The notes under the pieces were generated by a model that saw only the letters and a list, made by a program, of their open reading frames with translations, was not told the DNA's origin and searched no databases. Below are positions 13,569 through 23,666 of a stretch of 64,000 nt of DNA, piece after piece (position 1 is the first letter of the stretch; every line of letters starts with the position of its first letter). The stretch comes from Burhinus oedicnemus (Eukaryota > Chordata > Aves > Charadriiformes > Burhinidae): NCBI GenBank assembly GCA_008921705.1, contig VFFE01006970.1, positions 1,251,128 through 1,315,127 on the forward strand. Direction: 5' to 3'. The translations under genes and the position numbers were made by a program.

Positions 13569-13872
13569 GTGAGTTTTCTACTATAGTATGGTAATGCCAT
13601 TGTTTTTAGTCAGACATTGTAAGTGATGTACACTGAAAGTTGATACACACAGAAAACATCTGGATCTCTGAGAAATACAAAGGTGTTGTGGAATAAAGAG
13701 AAATATTCTTATTTGGGTTGTATTTGAATTCTAAATGACACACTGAGTGTAGGAGGAAGAAGACATTAGGAAAAGGGAGACTCTAAGTGGCTTCACCACT
13801 TAAGAATGACGCTTGCCTCTGCTTGACCTTATTGTGATGCCGTGTATAATACAGTATGTATGTAAACATTCC

Positions 13873-14124
13873 CTAGAAGTCCCTTGAGCAGCTCTGTGTG
13901 AGGGTCTGTAAGCAGCTGGCGTAGGTGGTGTAGTTCAGTGTTGCCGGTAGTTGCTGTTTGTCTCTTGGGCGCACAGTCCAGCTTTCTGTTTTATACCAAC
14001 CGTAATGTTTCTTGGATCCTTCAATGAGCGCCTCAAAGTCACTGATCTGGCAGAACAGTACATCTTGCTGTTCTTCTGCTGTCCCCTGACGGTTTGGTTG
14101 AATTGGCTCCTGGTTTGAGACATC
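13873..14124 (-). other. unidentified protein-like open frame (possible terminal exon)
   Basis: On the minus strand, 83 codons are open from an AG at 14125-14126 to a TAG at 13873. The composition is unusually protein-like: around the middle it reads QISDFEALIEGSKKHYGWYK, followed by TESWTVRPRDKQQLPATLNY. There is no in-frame ATG, so if real it would be a spliced terminal exon entered in phase 1. A second frame on the same strand starts with ATG (14123) but looks less natural. The AG is preceded by only a moderate pyrimidine tract. I do not recognise the protein. It may be a decayed retrocopy, an exon of an antisense gene, or chance. Confidence 0.3.
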
Positions 14125-14660
14125 TTAACAATTACTAAAACAGGAGCAACCCACTTACTTGGATGTTGTCAGGTAAAGTAAGCCACAAGAGTTTTCAGCT
14201 GGAGGGTGATGACTGGCATTCCCCTCTCCCTTGCCGTTTGGTGACAGGGAGCTCACCTCCCTTTTGGCTTACTCTGTATTGTGTGTCACACTCTTGTGGT
14301 TGCTCACATATATGCAAGTACTTGCTTAGTGACCAATTAATCAATTGATTTGTTAGAAATACAGGAAAAGTACTGACTCAAATCACCGTGAAAGAAGTGA
14401 CCACTGAACTAATTTTTTAACCTCTTTCTGATATTCTGGGATGGTTGCAAAAGTAAAAAAGGAGTTGATTTTGATGCATATATAAAACTTAAAATCCTTT
14501 TCACTCCCAAGCAAAATCTGCTTAATGAAACATTGTCAGTTACTAATACTTCATGTAGTTGTTTGGACTATTTAGCTTGTGCTAAGGAAAGATTTTAGAA
14601 TATTTAAATATAGCTCTGGCTAATTGAGAGTTTTTTTTCCTGGTTAGTATGGGCGGTCAG

Positions 14661-14723
14661 ATAATGTTAGAATTCTTACAAGCTTTATAATAATAATAAT
14701 GTTAGAATTCTTACAAGCTTTAT
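14661..14723 (+). repeat. 28-bp direct duplication
   Basis: The 28-mer starting ATAATGTTAGAATTC occurs at 14661-14688 and again at 14696-14723, identical, with a short ATA-rich spacer (period 35). This is a recent local tandem duplication, probably slippage at the ATA run. Confidence 0.95.
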
Positions 14724-15379
14724 TCTCTTTAGTTAAATGGTAATACATTATGCTGCAAACTTTAATAGTGTGTGTGAAGTACTTCAGTAGTGATTTCTGG
14801 AACTCAGTGAGGGATGGAGATTAAACACAAGGTGAGAGATTGAGGGTGGGTGTTGGAGAGAAGCTTCGCAGTTTTCAGCTGAAGCCTGGTACTTGCCTTT
14901 CAGACAGTTTCTGAGAACACCAGAACGCGTCCTTTCAAGAACGGCATTTTTTCCCACAGAGCCTCTGCAGAAGGGATTCAGAGTATCGGTTGGGTATACA
15001 GGGTGTGCCGCTTTCTCCCCTTCCCTCAATGACAGTATGAGATTTTGTCTGTTAGGACAGGAGCTGTGAGGCTGTCGTAAACTTTCAAACTTTGAGTGTG
15101 ACTTGATAGCTCTAAAAACTATCTGTAGTTAGCGTTTCAGAGGGAACAATAACATGGATACAACCAAGAATGAGCAGTGTATGAAAATGTTAACATCAAC
15201 AATGATAATGAAAACTGTGATACATTCAGCAGCCTTTGTGGCTGATCAAAGCTCCTCTCCGCTGTTCATGTTTGATAAAATGTTACAGCAAATTTTAGTT
15301 ACAGTGGCAAAAGCTGTTGGTAGTTTTCATGAAGCTGAATTTGTTCAGAAGTTTTGCTATGTGTTACTGTCTCTTTCAG

Positions 15380-15483
15380 AATATGCCCAGGTGATCAAGA
15401 TGTTAGGCAATGGAAGACTGGAGGCATTATGTTTTGATGGTGTGAAGAGGTTATGTCATATTAGAGGAAAACTAAGAAAAAAG
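15380..15483 (+). CDS. EIF1AX: EIF1AX coding exon 3 (OB-fold core)
   Basis: A 104-nt exon, residues about 34-68: [20 protein letters not shown] followed by [15 protein letters not shown]. This is the first half of the eIF1A OB fold, the beta barrel that sits in the A site contacting 18S rRNA and uS12. It starts in phase 1 and ends on a codon boundary before GTAATT at 15484. Confidence 0.97.
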
Positions 15484-17136
15484 GTAATTCTGAAGTATTG
15501 CAATAGAAAACAGTAGTATTATGCATGATACGTACTTGTAAAAATTTACATATGTAGCTCGTTACAAAAGTTAATGTTTCTACTGTCCTTAGTATCTTCT
15601 TTTTTGATAGTGAACTAATTTGTTCTTCTGTTTGTATTGCCGGCACAAAAATATTGACTTCTGAGCAAAGCTCGTAGTTGAAGGGCTGCGTTTAGATGTG
15701 TATATTTCAGGGGAGAGTTTTTAGCTGCTTATGAAATAGGAATTTTTTATATTCTAGAAACTTATATGTATACCAGATATTAAAAAGCTCCCTAATTGTA
15801 GATGGGGAACTTGATGACTATTTGGAAAATCAGCACATTACATCTGAGACTAGATCAGTGCTTAGCTTAGCAGAAGAACCTCCGCTAATGTGAAGACTGA
15901 CAACCAGCATAGGAAAATAAAGGTGTAAAAAGGTTGTCTAAAGCCACCTCTTTTGTATGCTATTTCCCAAACCCGATAAGAATCAGGGTTTGATACCCCA
16001 CTTAGTTTGATCTGTGAAGGAACTGGATAATTACAGTCCTCTTCTCACTGGGTGACTTATCTGAGAATAGTTCAGTAAAGGTGGTTTGGGAAAGTTTCTT
16101 TATAGCTTCCCGCAGGCACCTCAGCTGCCATCATTTCAGTGTCCGCTTCATCAGTTCTCAAAATATTTTTCTGCAAAAGTTTGTACCTTCAGGGAAGTCA
16201 GTTGTACATGTTTGCAGTCTTAACTTTGCCAGCTTTGGATGGTGTCCCCTCTTGCCCTTGTCAGATGTCACAGCTTTCTGTCCTCTGCTAGTGTATGACA
16301 CAGAGGAGGTCCTCTCAGATAGATAGTCTGTTCTCAATAAAAACAAACGTTCACTGAGTTCATTCTAGATTGTTCCATCTGTCTGTTTTTGGAGGCCAGT
16401 GAACTGATGTATCTTGGTATCAATGTGAGCGCCGCTGGCTGCCTGCAATACACTGCAATAAACTGTTGAAGGTAATGGAGAGTGCGCCCAGGTAAATGCT
16501 AGGCGCTGCAGAATTCATTTCTTGCTGCAGAAAGCATCACTTAGCTATTCTTTGTGTCTAAAAGAAAGGAAATCTCAACTGAAACATATTCCCTCTCCAA
16601 AAAAATCAAGCTGATGTGGGATAGAACTATCTGGTGCATTTAAATTAGCAGGTCCTGTTTTGCAGGCTTCTGGCTTTGGATTGACTGATTAGCATAGCCA
16701 GTTACTAGAAACAACTCCATTCATTTTCGTGTGCTTTTCACTGTGCTTGTCCATCACCCCCTTCATCAGGTTTTTCTTTCATTTTTGCCCTTGTGGAGCT
16801 CAGCTTGCAGGGTGGTGGCTTGACGCATCATTTCTGTTTTCTCAGAAGTTGTGACTTAATAACGACCTTGTTGGCTAGAAGCTCTTCAAAGTTTTATTTA
16901 CCTTAGCAATAGCTTCGTAACTTGTGAAATAATGTATCTATGAGTATTTATGACCTTGGTTTTGCTGTTAAATTATGAAATGGGATATTTCCGGTTTACA
17001 GGTCAGAAAGTGAAAATGATGGCTGTAGTGAAGTGTTTCACGTCTCTCAGTAAACAAACCTAAATGTGGTGTTTGGCTCTTGTGTTATACAACGGAAGTT
17101 GAATTCCTGCAATATGACATATGTTTTCTCTTTCAG
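15484..17136 (+). other. EIF1AX: EIF1AX intron 3
   Basis: 1.65 kb, AT-rich, ending CTTTCAG. No repeat, snoRNA box set or coding frame recognised. Confidence 0.85.
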
Positions 17137-17187
17137 GTTTGGATAAATACATCTGATATTATATTGGTTGGCTTAAGAGACTACCAG
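17137..17187 (+). CDS. EIF1AX: EIF1AX coding exon 4 (OB-fold strand)
   Basis: A 51-nt, phase-0 exon encoding the 17 residues VWINTSDIILVGLRDYQ, about residues 69-85. It holds a central beta strand of the OB fold. Flanks are AG at 17135-17136 and GTAAAA at 17188. Confidence 0.97.
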
Positions 17188-18171
17188 GTAAAAATTCAGT
17201 GTAATTTGCCAATGAAAAATATCTTACAAACAGCTTTGTTTAATGTTAAATTACAGCAGGTGTCGTGAGGAAATTCCCATCTAACTTTCTTTGAACTTGT
17301 ATTTAGTTATGCTAAATCATGATTTTTAGTTTCCTTGTATTACAGAAAGATTGTCATGAGTAGATGACAAATTCTGGTTCAGCTTGTTCTTCTAAATTGC
17401 ACCCTGAGACTTTGTGAGTGAAGGTGCTCTACTGGCGTCACACCTGACCTTTTTTTTCCAGGTGTAGCTGTCTGATGCTTGGATCCTGTGATATAAGGGA
17501 GATGGACCCAAGCACCAAACATCTTACTGTGATAATCGGAAGTTTTGGTAATCAGAATTTTGGAGCCTTGATGTTTAGGCTTTTACCTTAAGAGGCCAAT
17601 TGATGAGTGATTAGTTTCTGCTTAAATTTCCAAAAACGCAGTAGCAGAATTTTACCTAATGTAAAGGTTAATGGAAAACAGTTGTCAAATTTTCCTTAGG
17701 TAAATGCTTTTTCATGAACATTAGTGTTATGTCATCAGTCGTTTGAAGATAGATTCTGCTTCTGAAACATACGTTAGAGTTGTAAAACATTTAAGTTACT
17801 ATCATTTACTGTATATATTAAACTACTTAAAACTTGAAAGTTTTGACACTTTCTGACTGATCATCAAACACCTCACTGTGTGTTCTCTGAAGAAAGATTA
17901 ATTTCAAAGGCATGAAACTGAACTTCTCAGATGACTTGTAATAGGAGAAAATTAAGTTACACCCATAAGAAATGAAGATATTCTACAAATGAGCATTTTT
18001 TGCTTCAGATTTAAAGGAACTGGAGGGCAAGAAGGAACAAGATATTCTTCTATAAACAATATAGGTGTTATTCTTCTATAAAATAATATAGGTGTTACTA
18101 GTCTGCCGAGGTTAATAAGGAGGTTTTTTTCTTCATAGATGACTAATAAATTCTAATAAATTCTTATGTAG
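17188..18171 (+). other. EIF1AX: EIF1AX intron 4
   Basis: 984 bp, AT-rich, carrying a tandem duplication at 18044-18096 shortly before the TATGTAG acceptor. Confidence 0.85.
18044..18096 (+). repeat. 26/27-bp tandem duplication near a 3' splice site
   Basis: Two adjacent near-identical units beginning ATTCTTCTATAAA, at 18044-18069 and 18070-18096, differing by a small indel. It lies about 75-130 bases ahead of the exon 5 acceptor, where branch points usually sit closer, so an effect on splicing is possible but unproven. Confidence 0.9.
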
Positions 18172-18253
18172 GATAACAAGGCTGATGTTATTCTAAAGTA
18201 CAATGCAGATGAAGCCAGAAGTCTGAAAGCATATGGGGAGCTTCCAGAACATG
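18172..18253 (+). CDS. EIF1AX: EIF1AX coding exon 5 (helical subdomain)
   Basis: An 82-nt exon, residues about 86-112: [20 protein letters not shown] and then YGELPEH. It covers the end of the OB fold and the alpha-helical subdomain that packs against it. It ends in phase 1 before GTAAGA at 18254. Confidence 0.97.
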
Positions 18254-18358
18254 GTAAGAATCTTTTAACTTCAAATTGGAAGTTCATATTGGACAAGAAT
18301 TCAGCCTGTCCTGACTTGGTGTGAGTGCAGTCCTTAACTTCTCTAAATTCCTTTTTAG

Positions 18359-18450
18359 CTAAAATCAATGAAACAGACACATTTGGGCCTGGAGATGATG
18401 ATGAAATCCAGTTTGATGATATTGGAGATGATGATGAAGATATTGATGAC
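18359..18450 (+). CDS. EIF1AX: EIF1AX coding exon 6 (acidic C-terminal tail)
   Basis: A 92-nt exon after an intron of only 105 bp. It encodes [20 protein letters not shown] and then [11 protein letters not shown], residues about 113-143. The run of Asp/Glu is the C-terminal tail that binds eIF5B and also reaches the P site during scanning (established for eIF1A). It ends on a codon boundary at GTAAGT. Confidence 0.97.
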
Positions 18451-20625
18451 GTAAGTAGTAAATGTATATTTTGTATCATATGCTTGAAACTGTCTTCTTT
18501 GGCAGTAAGATGTTTTTCATTGTTTTAGAGCAAGGAAAATAGTACACTGATGTTCGGAATAGCTCACCTTCCCAGGGACCGCTTCAGAAAGCGGTGTGGA
18601 CGTATGCGTGCCAGCTTTCTGTTCTCTCTTCTGTCCTACAATCGTCCTTTAGTTGACCTCTAACCAAATAGTATGCTTAGTGTCCTGCTATTAAAACATA
18701 GATGGAGAGCAGTCTTCTCACTACCCTTAAGATGCTTAAAAGAAAATCAAAGTCGTTTGACCCCAAAGACCTAGAGTTACGTAGCAGCATCCATTCAAAT
18801 GATTGTGTGTACATATGTGTGTGTGCGCGCACGCACGTGAGGAGTTGCAGTTTCGCGAGTCAACGACTACGTACATGGATGTAGCTGGGTATGTTCATGT
18901 TGAAGGAAGTGAATGTAGCCCTCAGTACTGCTCTCTGAAGTGTAAGCTCCTTCCAACAAGCTCGTGATGGGAAGCAAAGCGGATGATTGATACAGGAAGG
19001 TTTCGCAGACTAGTAGGATTTCCTTCCCCCCCTGCACAGTAGGCTGGAAAGACCCCTCGGGGAGCAGGCACAAAGGTTGGTGGGTCAGCTCCCGTGCCAC
19101 GTAGGGCAGCTGCGGCCAGCTCAGTCGAGGCAGGGTGAGCCATAAATTGCTGATGCAAACTACACTGGACACCAACTGCTGCAACGGGTCACAGGTTATG
19201 TAGGTGTTTTGGGGGAATTGCATGAATACGTGTGGGTTTCACCTTTCTGATTCCTCTGTAGTTTTAACAACCTCAGTATCTAATAATAACTCCAGAAATA
19301 ATTGAGGGATTTGTGGTTTTAAAAAAACAAAGACACTAAGTCTCCATTTTTGTTTACATAAAAATCATAAAAAGCTGCATCTTAGTAGTTACTAAAATTA
19401 ACTGTACTCCTGAATTTAGAGATTGTCACAATCAGTTGTGTTAGTGCTTAACACTAAGCCGTAGTAACTGACCATGCACACTTTTAAATTGTAGTTGTTC
19501 AAATTCAAATTACATAGTAAATTGCAGAAGTAGAATCTGCTGTGAAATGTTTTCTGAGATGATGCATTTTACTTTGCAGTTGAGAGATGAATGTGTGCAG
19601 GGTCAACTGGCTGAGAGGATAAGTAGTAACTTACTGAGCCAGTGAGTTAACTTAATTGGATAGACTGTTCTAAGTATATTATTATGTTTTAATTCTTCAT
19701 CTTTTTAGTCCTCTCTCTCTGAGTGGATAATATGACTAATTCTTTTTAAATGCTTACATTATTTTGACTTTTTTGAGGTTCTCCGTATATGATGCCTTAG
19801 ATCAAATATCTTAAAAATATCAAAGTTTTGATGAATTCTTCTTCAGACTTGAGAAAATTGCACTTCGGACCTGTCAGTGGTTGAGCTTACCAAGGATTTA
19901 GCTTACTAAAGCTAGAACCGCTTTCTAGTACTGCATGCTTTTAATAGTGAAGCTATTGTAAGATGTCAAAGTGATAAGTAGCTGTAGGAATATTGAAATA
20001 ATAAAATTTGCAAACTAATGGATCTTTGTGGGGGATAATGTATTTAAGCGAGCAGCTATGATTGTTTTGAAGCTTCTGTCAGCTGTGCAATATAATATTA
20101 ATGTCATACTTTCAGAAAGGAAAATACCTAAAGAGATAAAATGTGAATAACCTCTCTAAGGATCATCTTAGTCTGCCTAGAATGAAGTGTGGCTCCCAAG
20201 GTCATAGTTAACGGGAAAGACTTGGTGGAACCTTTTCTTTGTTGTTTGTGTCAGAAGAATGACTAGAAAACCATTCATTTTGCCACCAAGTTGATTTGGA
20301 TAGTCATTACTTTGGGAAGTTACCCTTAAACTCAAGTTTGTTTTCATTTTTGAGAATTGTGGGCTAATTTATATCTGTACTATTTATGCATAATTACATT
20401 GGCAGAATTGCTCACTTGCGTAACTATTGTAACAGTGGTGGTGGGGACGTAGGAGGAGAGTAATTGTTTACATGTTAAGAAAACGGGATATGAGCTCAGG
20501 CCAAAAAAGTACTGTACTGAGTTCAGGAAGTCTCCTGTTGAACCATAAAAATAGCTTAAAGACAGAGTTGCTTGTTGAAAAATGCCTGTGAATTAAATAC
20601 ATGATGTGGTGTTTTTGCTTTTCAG
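18451..20625 (+). other. EIF1AX: EIF1AX intron 6
   Basis: 2.2 kb, AT-rich, with an alternating GT/GC run around 18805-18840. The acceptor is TTTTCAG ending at 20625. A 118-codon minus-strand frame at 18867-19223 lies in a slightly GC-richer patch and has no recognisable homology. Confidence 0.85.
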
Positions 20626-20631
20626 ATCTAA
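20626..20631 (+). CDS. EIF1AX: EIF1AX coding exon 7 (Ile and stop)
   Basis: Only ATC and TAA are coding. This completes the known C-terminus DIDDI. The rest of the exon is 3' UTR. The position is fixed because exon 6 ends exactly at the last Asp codon and this AG acceptor is directly followed by ATC-TAA. Confidence 0.93.
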   Translation: M

Positions 20632-21810
20632 TTTGGAGCAGAGGTTTACATTCCGACTTTTTTCCTCCGAGGATTGTTCTACATTGATATTTCGATTATT
20701 TTTTGGGTGAAGTCCCTTTCTTTTAAGAAGACTGAAAATTCTCAGTAAAGAGTGTAGTTTGTTACATCAAAAGGATTTATTTTCAATGTTTGTTTTAAAG
20801 TATTTATATTTCTTTAGAAATGGATAATGCTGGATTATCACAAAGGTTCAATGAAATGCCACAAATATTCTGTCTCTTCACCAATTAGAGCTTTTACCTC
20901 TGGATTTAAGTGAGATACAGTGACATGGGCTGTAAGAGACTGCAGTTTTCCCTCTTCTGCTTTCATCACTACAATTCCAGTTAAACTTGTATTTTGAAAT
21001 AAAAATTGTTTACCCTGTAATTATCATGGATTTTGATTAAATACAAATACCCAGTTCGGATTAGTATCAAATCATACTATGCAGTGTCTGTCCTTATACC
21101 CCTTGCCTTGATGTTAACTTGAAAAAGATTTTGATAATATGAAAGGAAGGCAGAAATCTGCATTTAAATTCATAATGCATGATGAATCTGCTTTTCATGT
21201 CTAGTAGCATGCTGCTATTTTTATACGGATTTTGATAATTAAAAACGCTCATTGTTTCAAAGATGTAAATTTGTCACAGTGGAGGGGTAGGGGAGAAGTA
21301 AAGATAAAAAGTAAGCAGCATCTCAAATTTGCAGTTGTTAAAAACTGTCTTGTATGCGTAGCTCTTCTGTCTTGTAAGTACAGTAGTCAAGCTGTAGTTG
21401 CAGAAGCTGAACACTGGGTGGCACCCAACTTAACAGGGACACGTTAATACAGAACATTAACAGTTGGGTTCGTACTGAAAAATACATACAATAGTTTTTC
21501 CCCAAAGTGAATGCTTAACATTCTTGATATGTTAAACATGTAGAATATTTTTTACATGATAGAAAAGGTTATGTTAAGAGTAGAGTTTTATTTTAATCTT
21601 AAATTCCATACATTGTAAGGTACAACATTAAAGCTTATGTGAACTTTGAATAACAGTATAAATGAGAAAATAAATTTGTGTCAAATGTAGGAAAAGAATC
21701 TTTTCGTCCAGAATAAATCACTGAAACAAACTAATGGAAAGATTCTTCTCTACCTTCAGACTGGAGGAGTCAGTTAAGAAGCTGAATAAAGACTAACGTC
21801 ATCATGCGAG
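20632..21810 (+). other. EIF1AX: EIF1AX 3' untranslated region (end uncertain)
   Basis: AT-rich sequence after the stop with AATAAA at 20998-21003, 21669-21674, 21712-21717 and 21785-21790. The human 3' UTR is several kilobases, so the true end may lie beyond the last of these. No repeats are inserted. Confidence 0.55.
20998..21003 (+). promoter_or_regulatory. EIF1AX: poly(A) signal candidate, EIF1AX
   Basis: First AATAAA after the stop, about 370 bases downstream, followed by T-rich sequence. It would give a short 3' UTR isoform; three more hexamers follow at 21669-21790. Confidence 0.5.
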
Positions 21811-23440
21811 TATTATTTTGTGATAGCCTTAGTTTCTTTGTCTTCAATTATGTATTTAACAACTCTGAAAGCAGATTAATGAAAAACTTCCTTTTGTGCC
21901 ATAAAAATCTGATTCTTGACACTTGTATTCGTTATACAGTCTTTTTGGTATGATGTAAAGTGACTACCCCAATAGATAAAAACAAAATGGCTTTAAATAT
22001 GGAGTGGCCTCATTGCTTTACATGATTTTTAAGGAGGAGTTCTGTGCTAGATTTGAACTTCCAGAGCTTTTGCAAAAATGTTTTCTCTTTTTACTTTTTT
22101 CTTTAATTATAGTGTCTATTTTCCTTACATGGATCTGGTATCTTATTTTAGGGATAACGTTTACGTAGTAATTTTGTCAGATGTTTCATGGGGTTTAAAT
22201 ATTTGTTGTAAAAGCTTGCTAATTACTGGGAAAAGATACTACCAATACAGCATTCCAAATCCACTGATCTTAAAGTATATGAATTTACTGTCTTTGTATG
22301 CCTATAAGGTTCAGTTGTGCAGCAACATAAATGCTGTAATGTTTCAGGATAAGGTTTATAAACTATTCCTCAACCTATTAAGCAGACTATGAGCAGCTCT
22401 CAAAATGGTTAAAAGCTCTCAAAACTGATCTTTAGGTCTAAGTGCAGAAGGTGTCTGTTCTTTCAGTTGTGTTAGCAGAAAGGTTCATGATTAAATTACA
22501 GTGGATATTTACTGAAGATACAGATATTATGGAAATGATACTTGCCAAAACCAATCTTATACATGTGGGAAAAATGTAAAGTGCGTGGTCCGTGGCAGAG
22601 AGAAATACAAATGAATACACTGCTGTTGAAAGGACCTTACTTCGCTCTGCTGGAGTTTTCCAGTATAACGGAGACTTCAGCTGTGGGACAAAGGTGGAAC
22701 TCTGTTCCTGGCGGAATTGGTTATGGTTTGCCCCGAGGTTCCCTCCGGTCTTTATTGCTCCTGGGCTCATGTCTGGCTCAGTCTAAACTCTGCAGAGTTC
22801 TAAAGGAAATTTCCTATTTTAACTAGTAATTTCTTATTAATGCTCTGTCTCAACATCATCTGGTTTCTACTTGCATGCTAGGCTGCGGTGCCTTCCTTGA
22901 ATACGCTTCCTCATCTCGTCTGTCCACTGCTAAAGCTCCTTTCACAGACCAATCTAGGCAGCTCTACATTGTCCCTCTTTGCTTCTCTTTTCTTTGGGGG
23001 GGGCAGCTTGCACAAGTAGCTCTCTTTTCAGTGTCTCCATGCAAAGAGCAGTGGTAGAAGAGCAGCTGCCAGGTGGAGGATTGCAAGATTGCTGACTGTG
23101 CTCCATCTCTAAGAGTATTTTCTAGATAAATTTTTAATAATTCTTGTTTAACTTTGGGAACTGCTGCTGGCTTTTTACCTGTGGCGTAAAATTGAAAGGA
23201 GGGATTCAAACATTCATTTCCTGCAGCTTAAGTGTAAACTTTGTGTTCGCTGTGTCCCACTTTGAGGTGGTCTTTGTCATTAGAACTTTGAAACATGATT
23301 TTTGTTCATTGCTCCAAATCTTCTTTGTCTCTTACAATAGGGGCAGCTGTGCATTTGGCTGGACAGTCCTAATGCTTTTCCACCCTAATTCTTAGCAGAT
23401 ACATTCCAGACACACTAACTGAAAAAAAGTATATGGTTTT

Positions 23441-23460
23441 AAAAAAAAAAAAAAAAAAAA
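23441..23460 (+). repeat. poly(A) tract
   Basis: Twenty A residues followed by CAAACAAAAC. It resembles a retroposon tail, but I could not identify any body upstream, so only the homopolymer is claimed. Confidence 0.85.
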
Positions 23461-23644
23461 CAAACAAAACCTCTCCTCTCCTTTTGCAAGAGGAGGAGGA
23501 GCCGGTAACACGATTGTCGAGCTCTGGGCCATTTACTTGTTACTACTGATAGGTTCTAGCATGTGACTATGCACTGTATGTGCTAGTATGCGTATATGTG
23601 GTACTACGTGCTAGTGCCATACATACATATGATATATATCGTAC

Positions 23645-23666
23645 ATATATATGGTACCATATATAT
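23645..23666. repeat. perfect 22-bp AT-rich palindrome
   Basis: A perfect inverted repeat without spacer centred on GGTACC, embedded in a TA/CA-rich stretch. Such sequences can extrude as cruciforms and are unstable. Confidence 0.9.

Larger units (their letters stand above)
13569..15379 (+). other. EIF1AX: EIF1AX intron 2
   Basis: A 1.8-kb intron that contains the minus-strand protein-like frame at 13873-14124 and a 28-bp direct duplication at 14661-14723. A frame from an ATG at 15154 stays open into exon 3. The acceptor is CTTTCAG ending at 15379. Confidence 0.9.
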
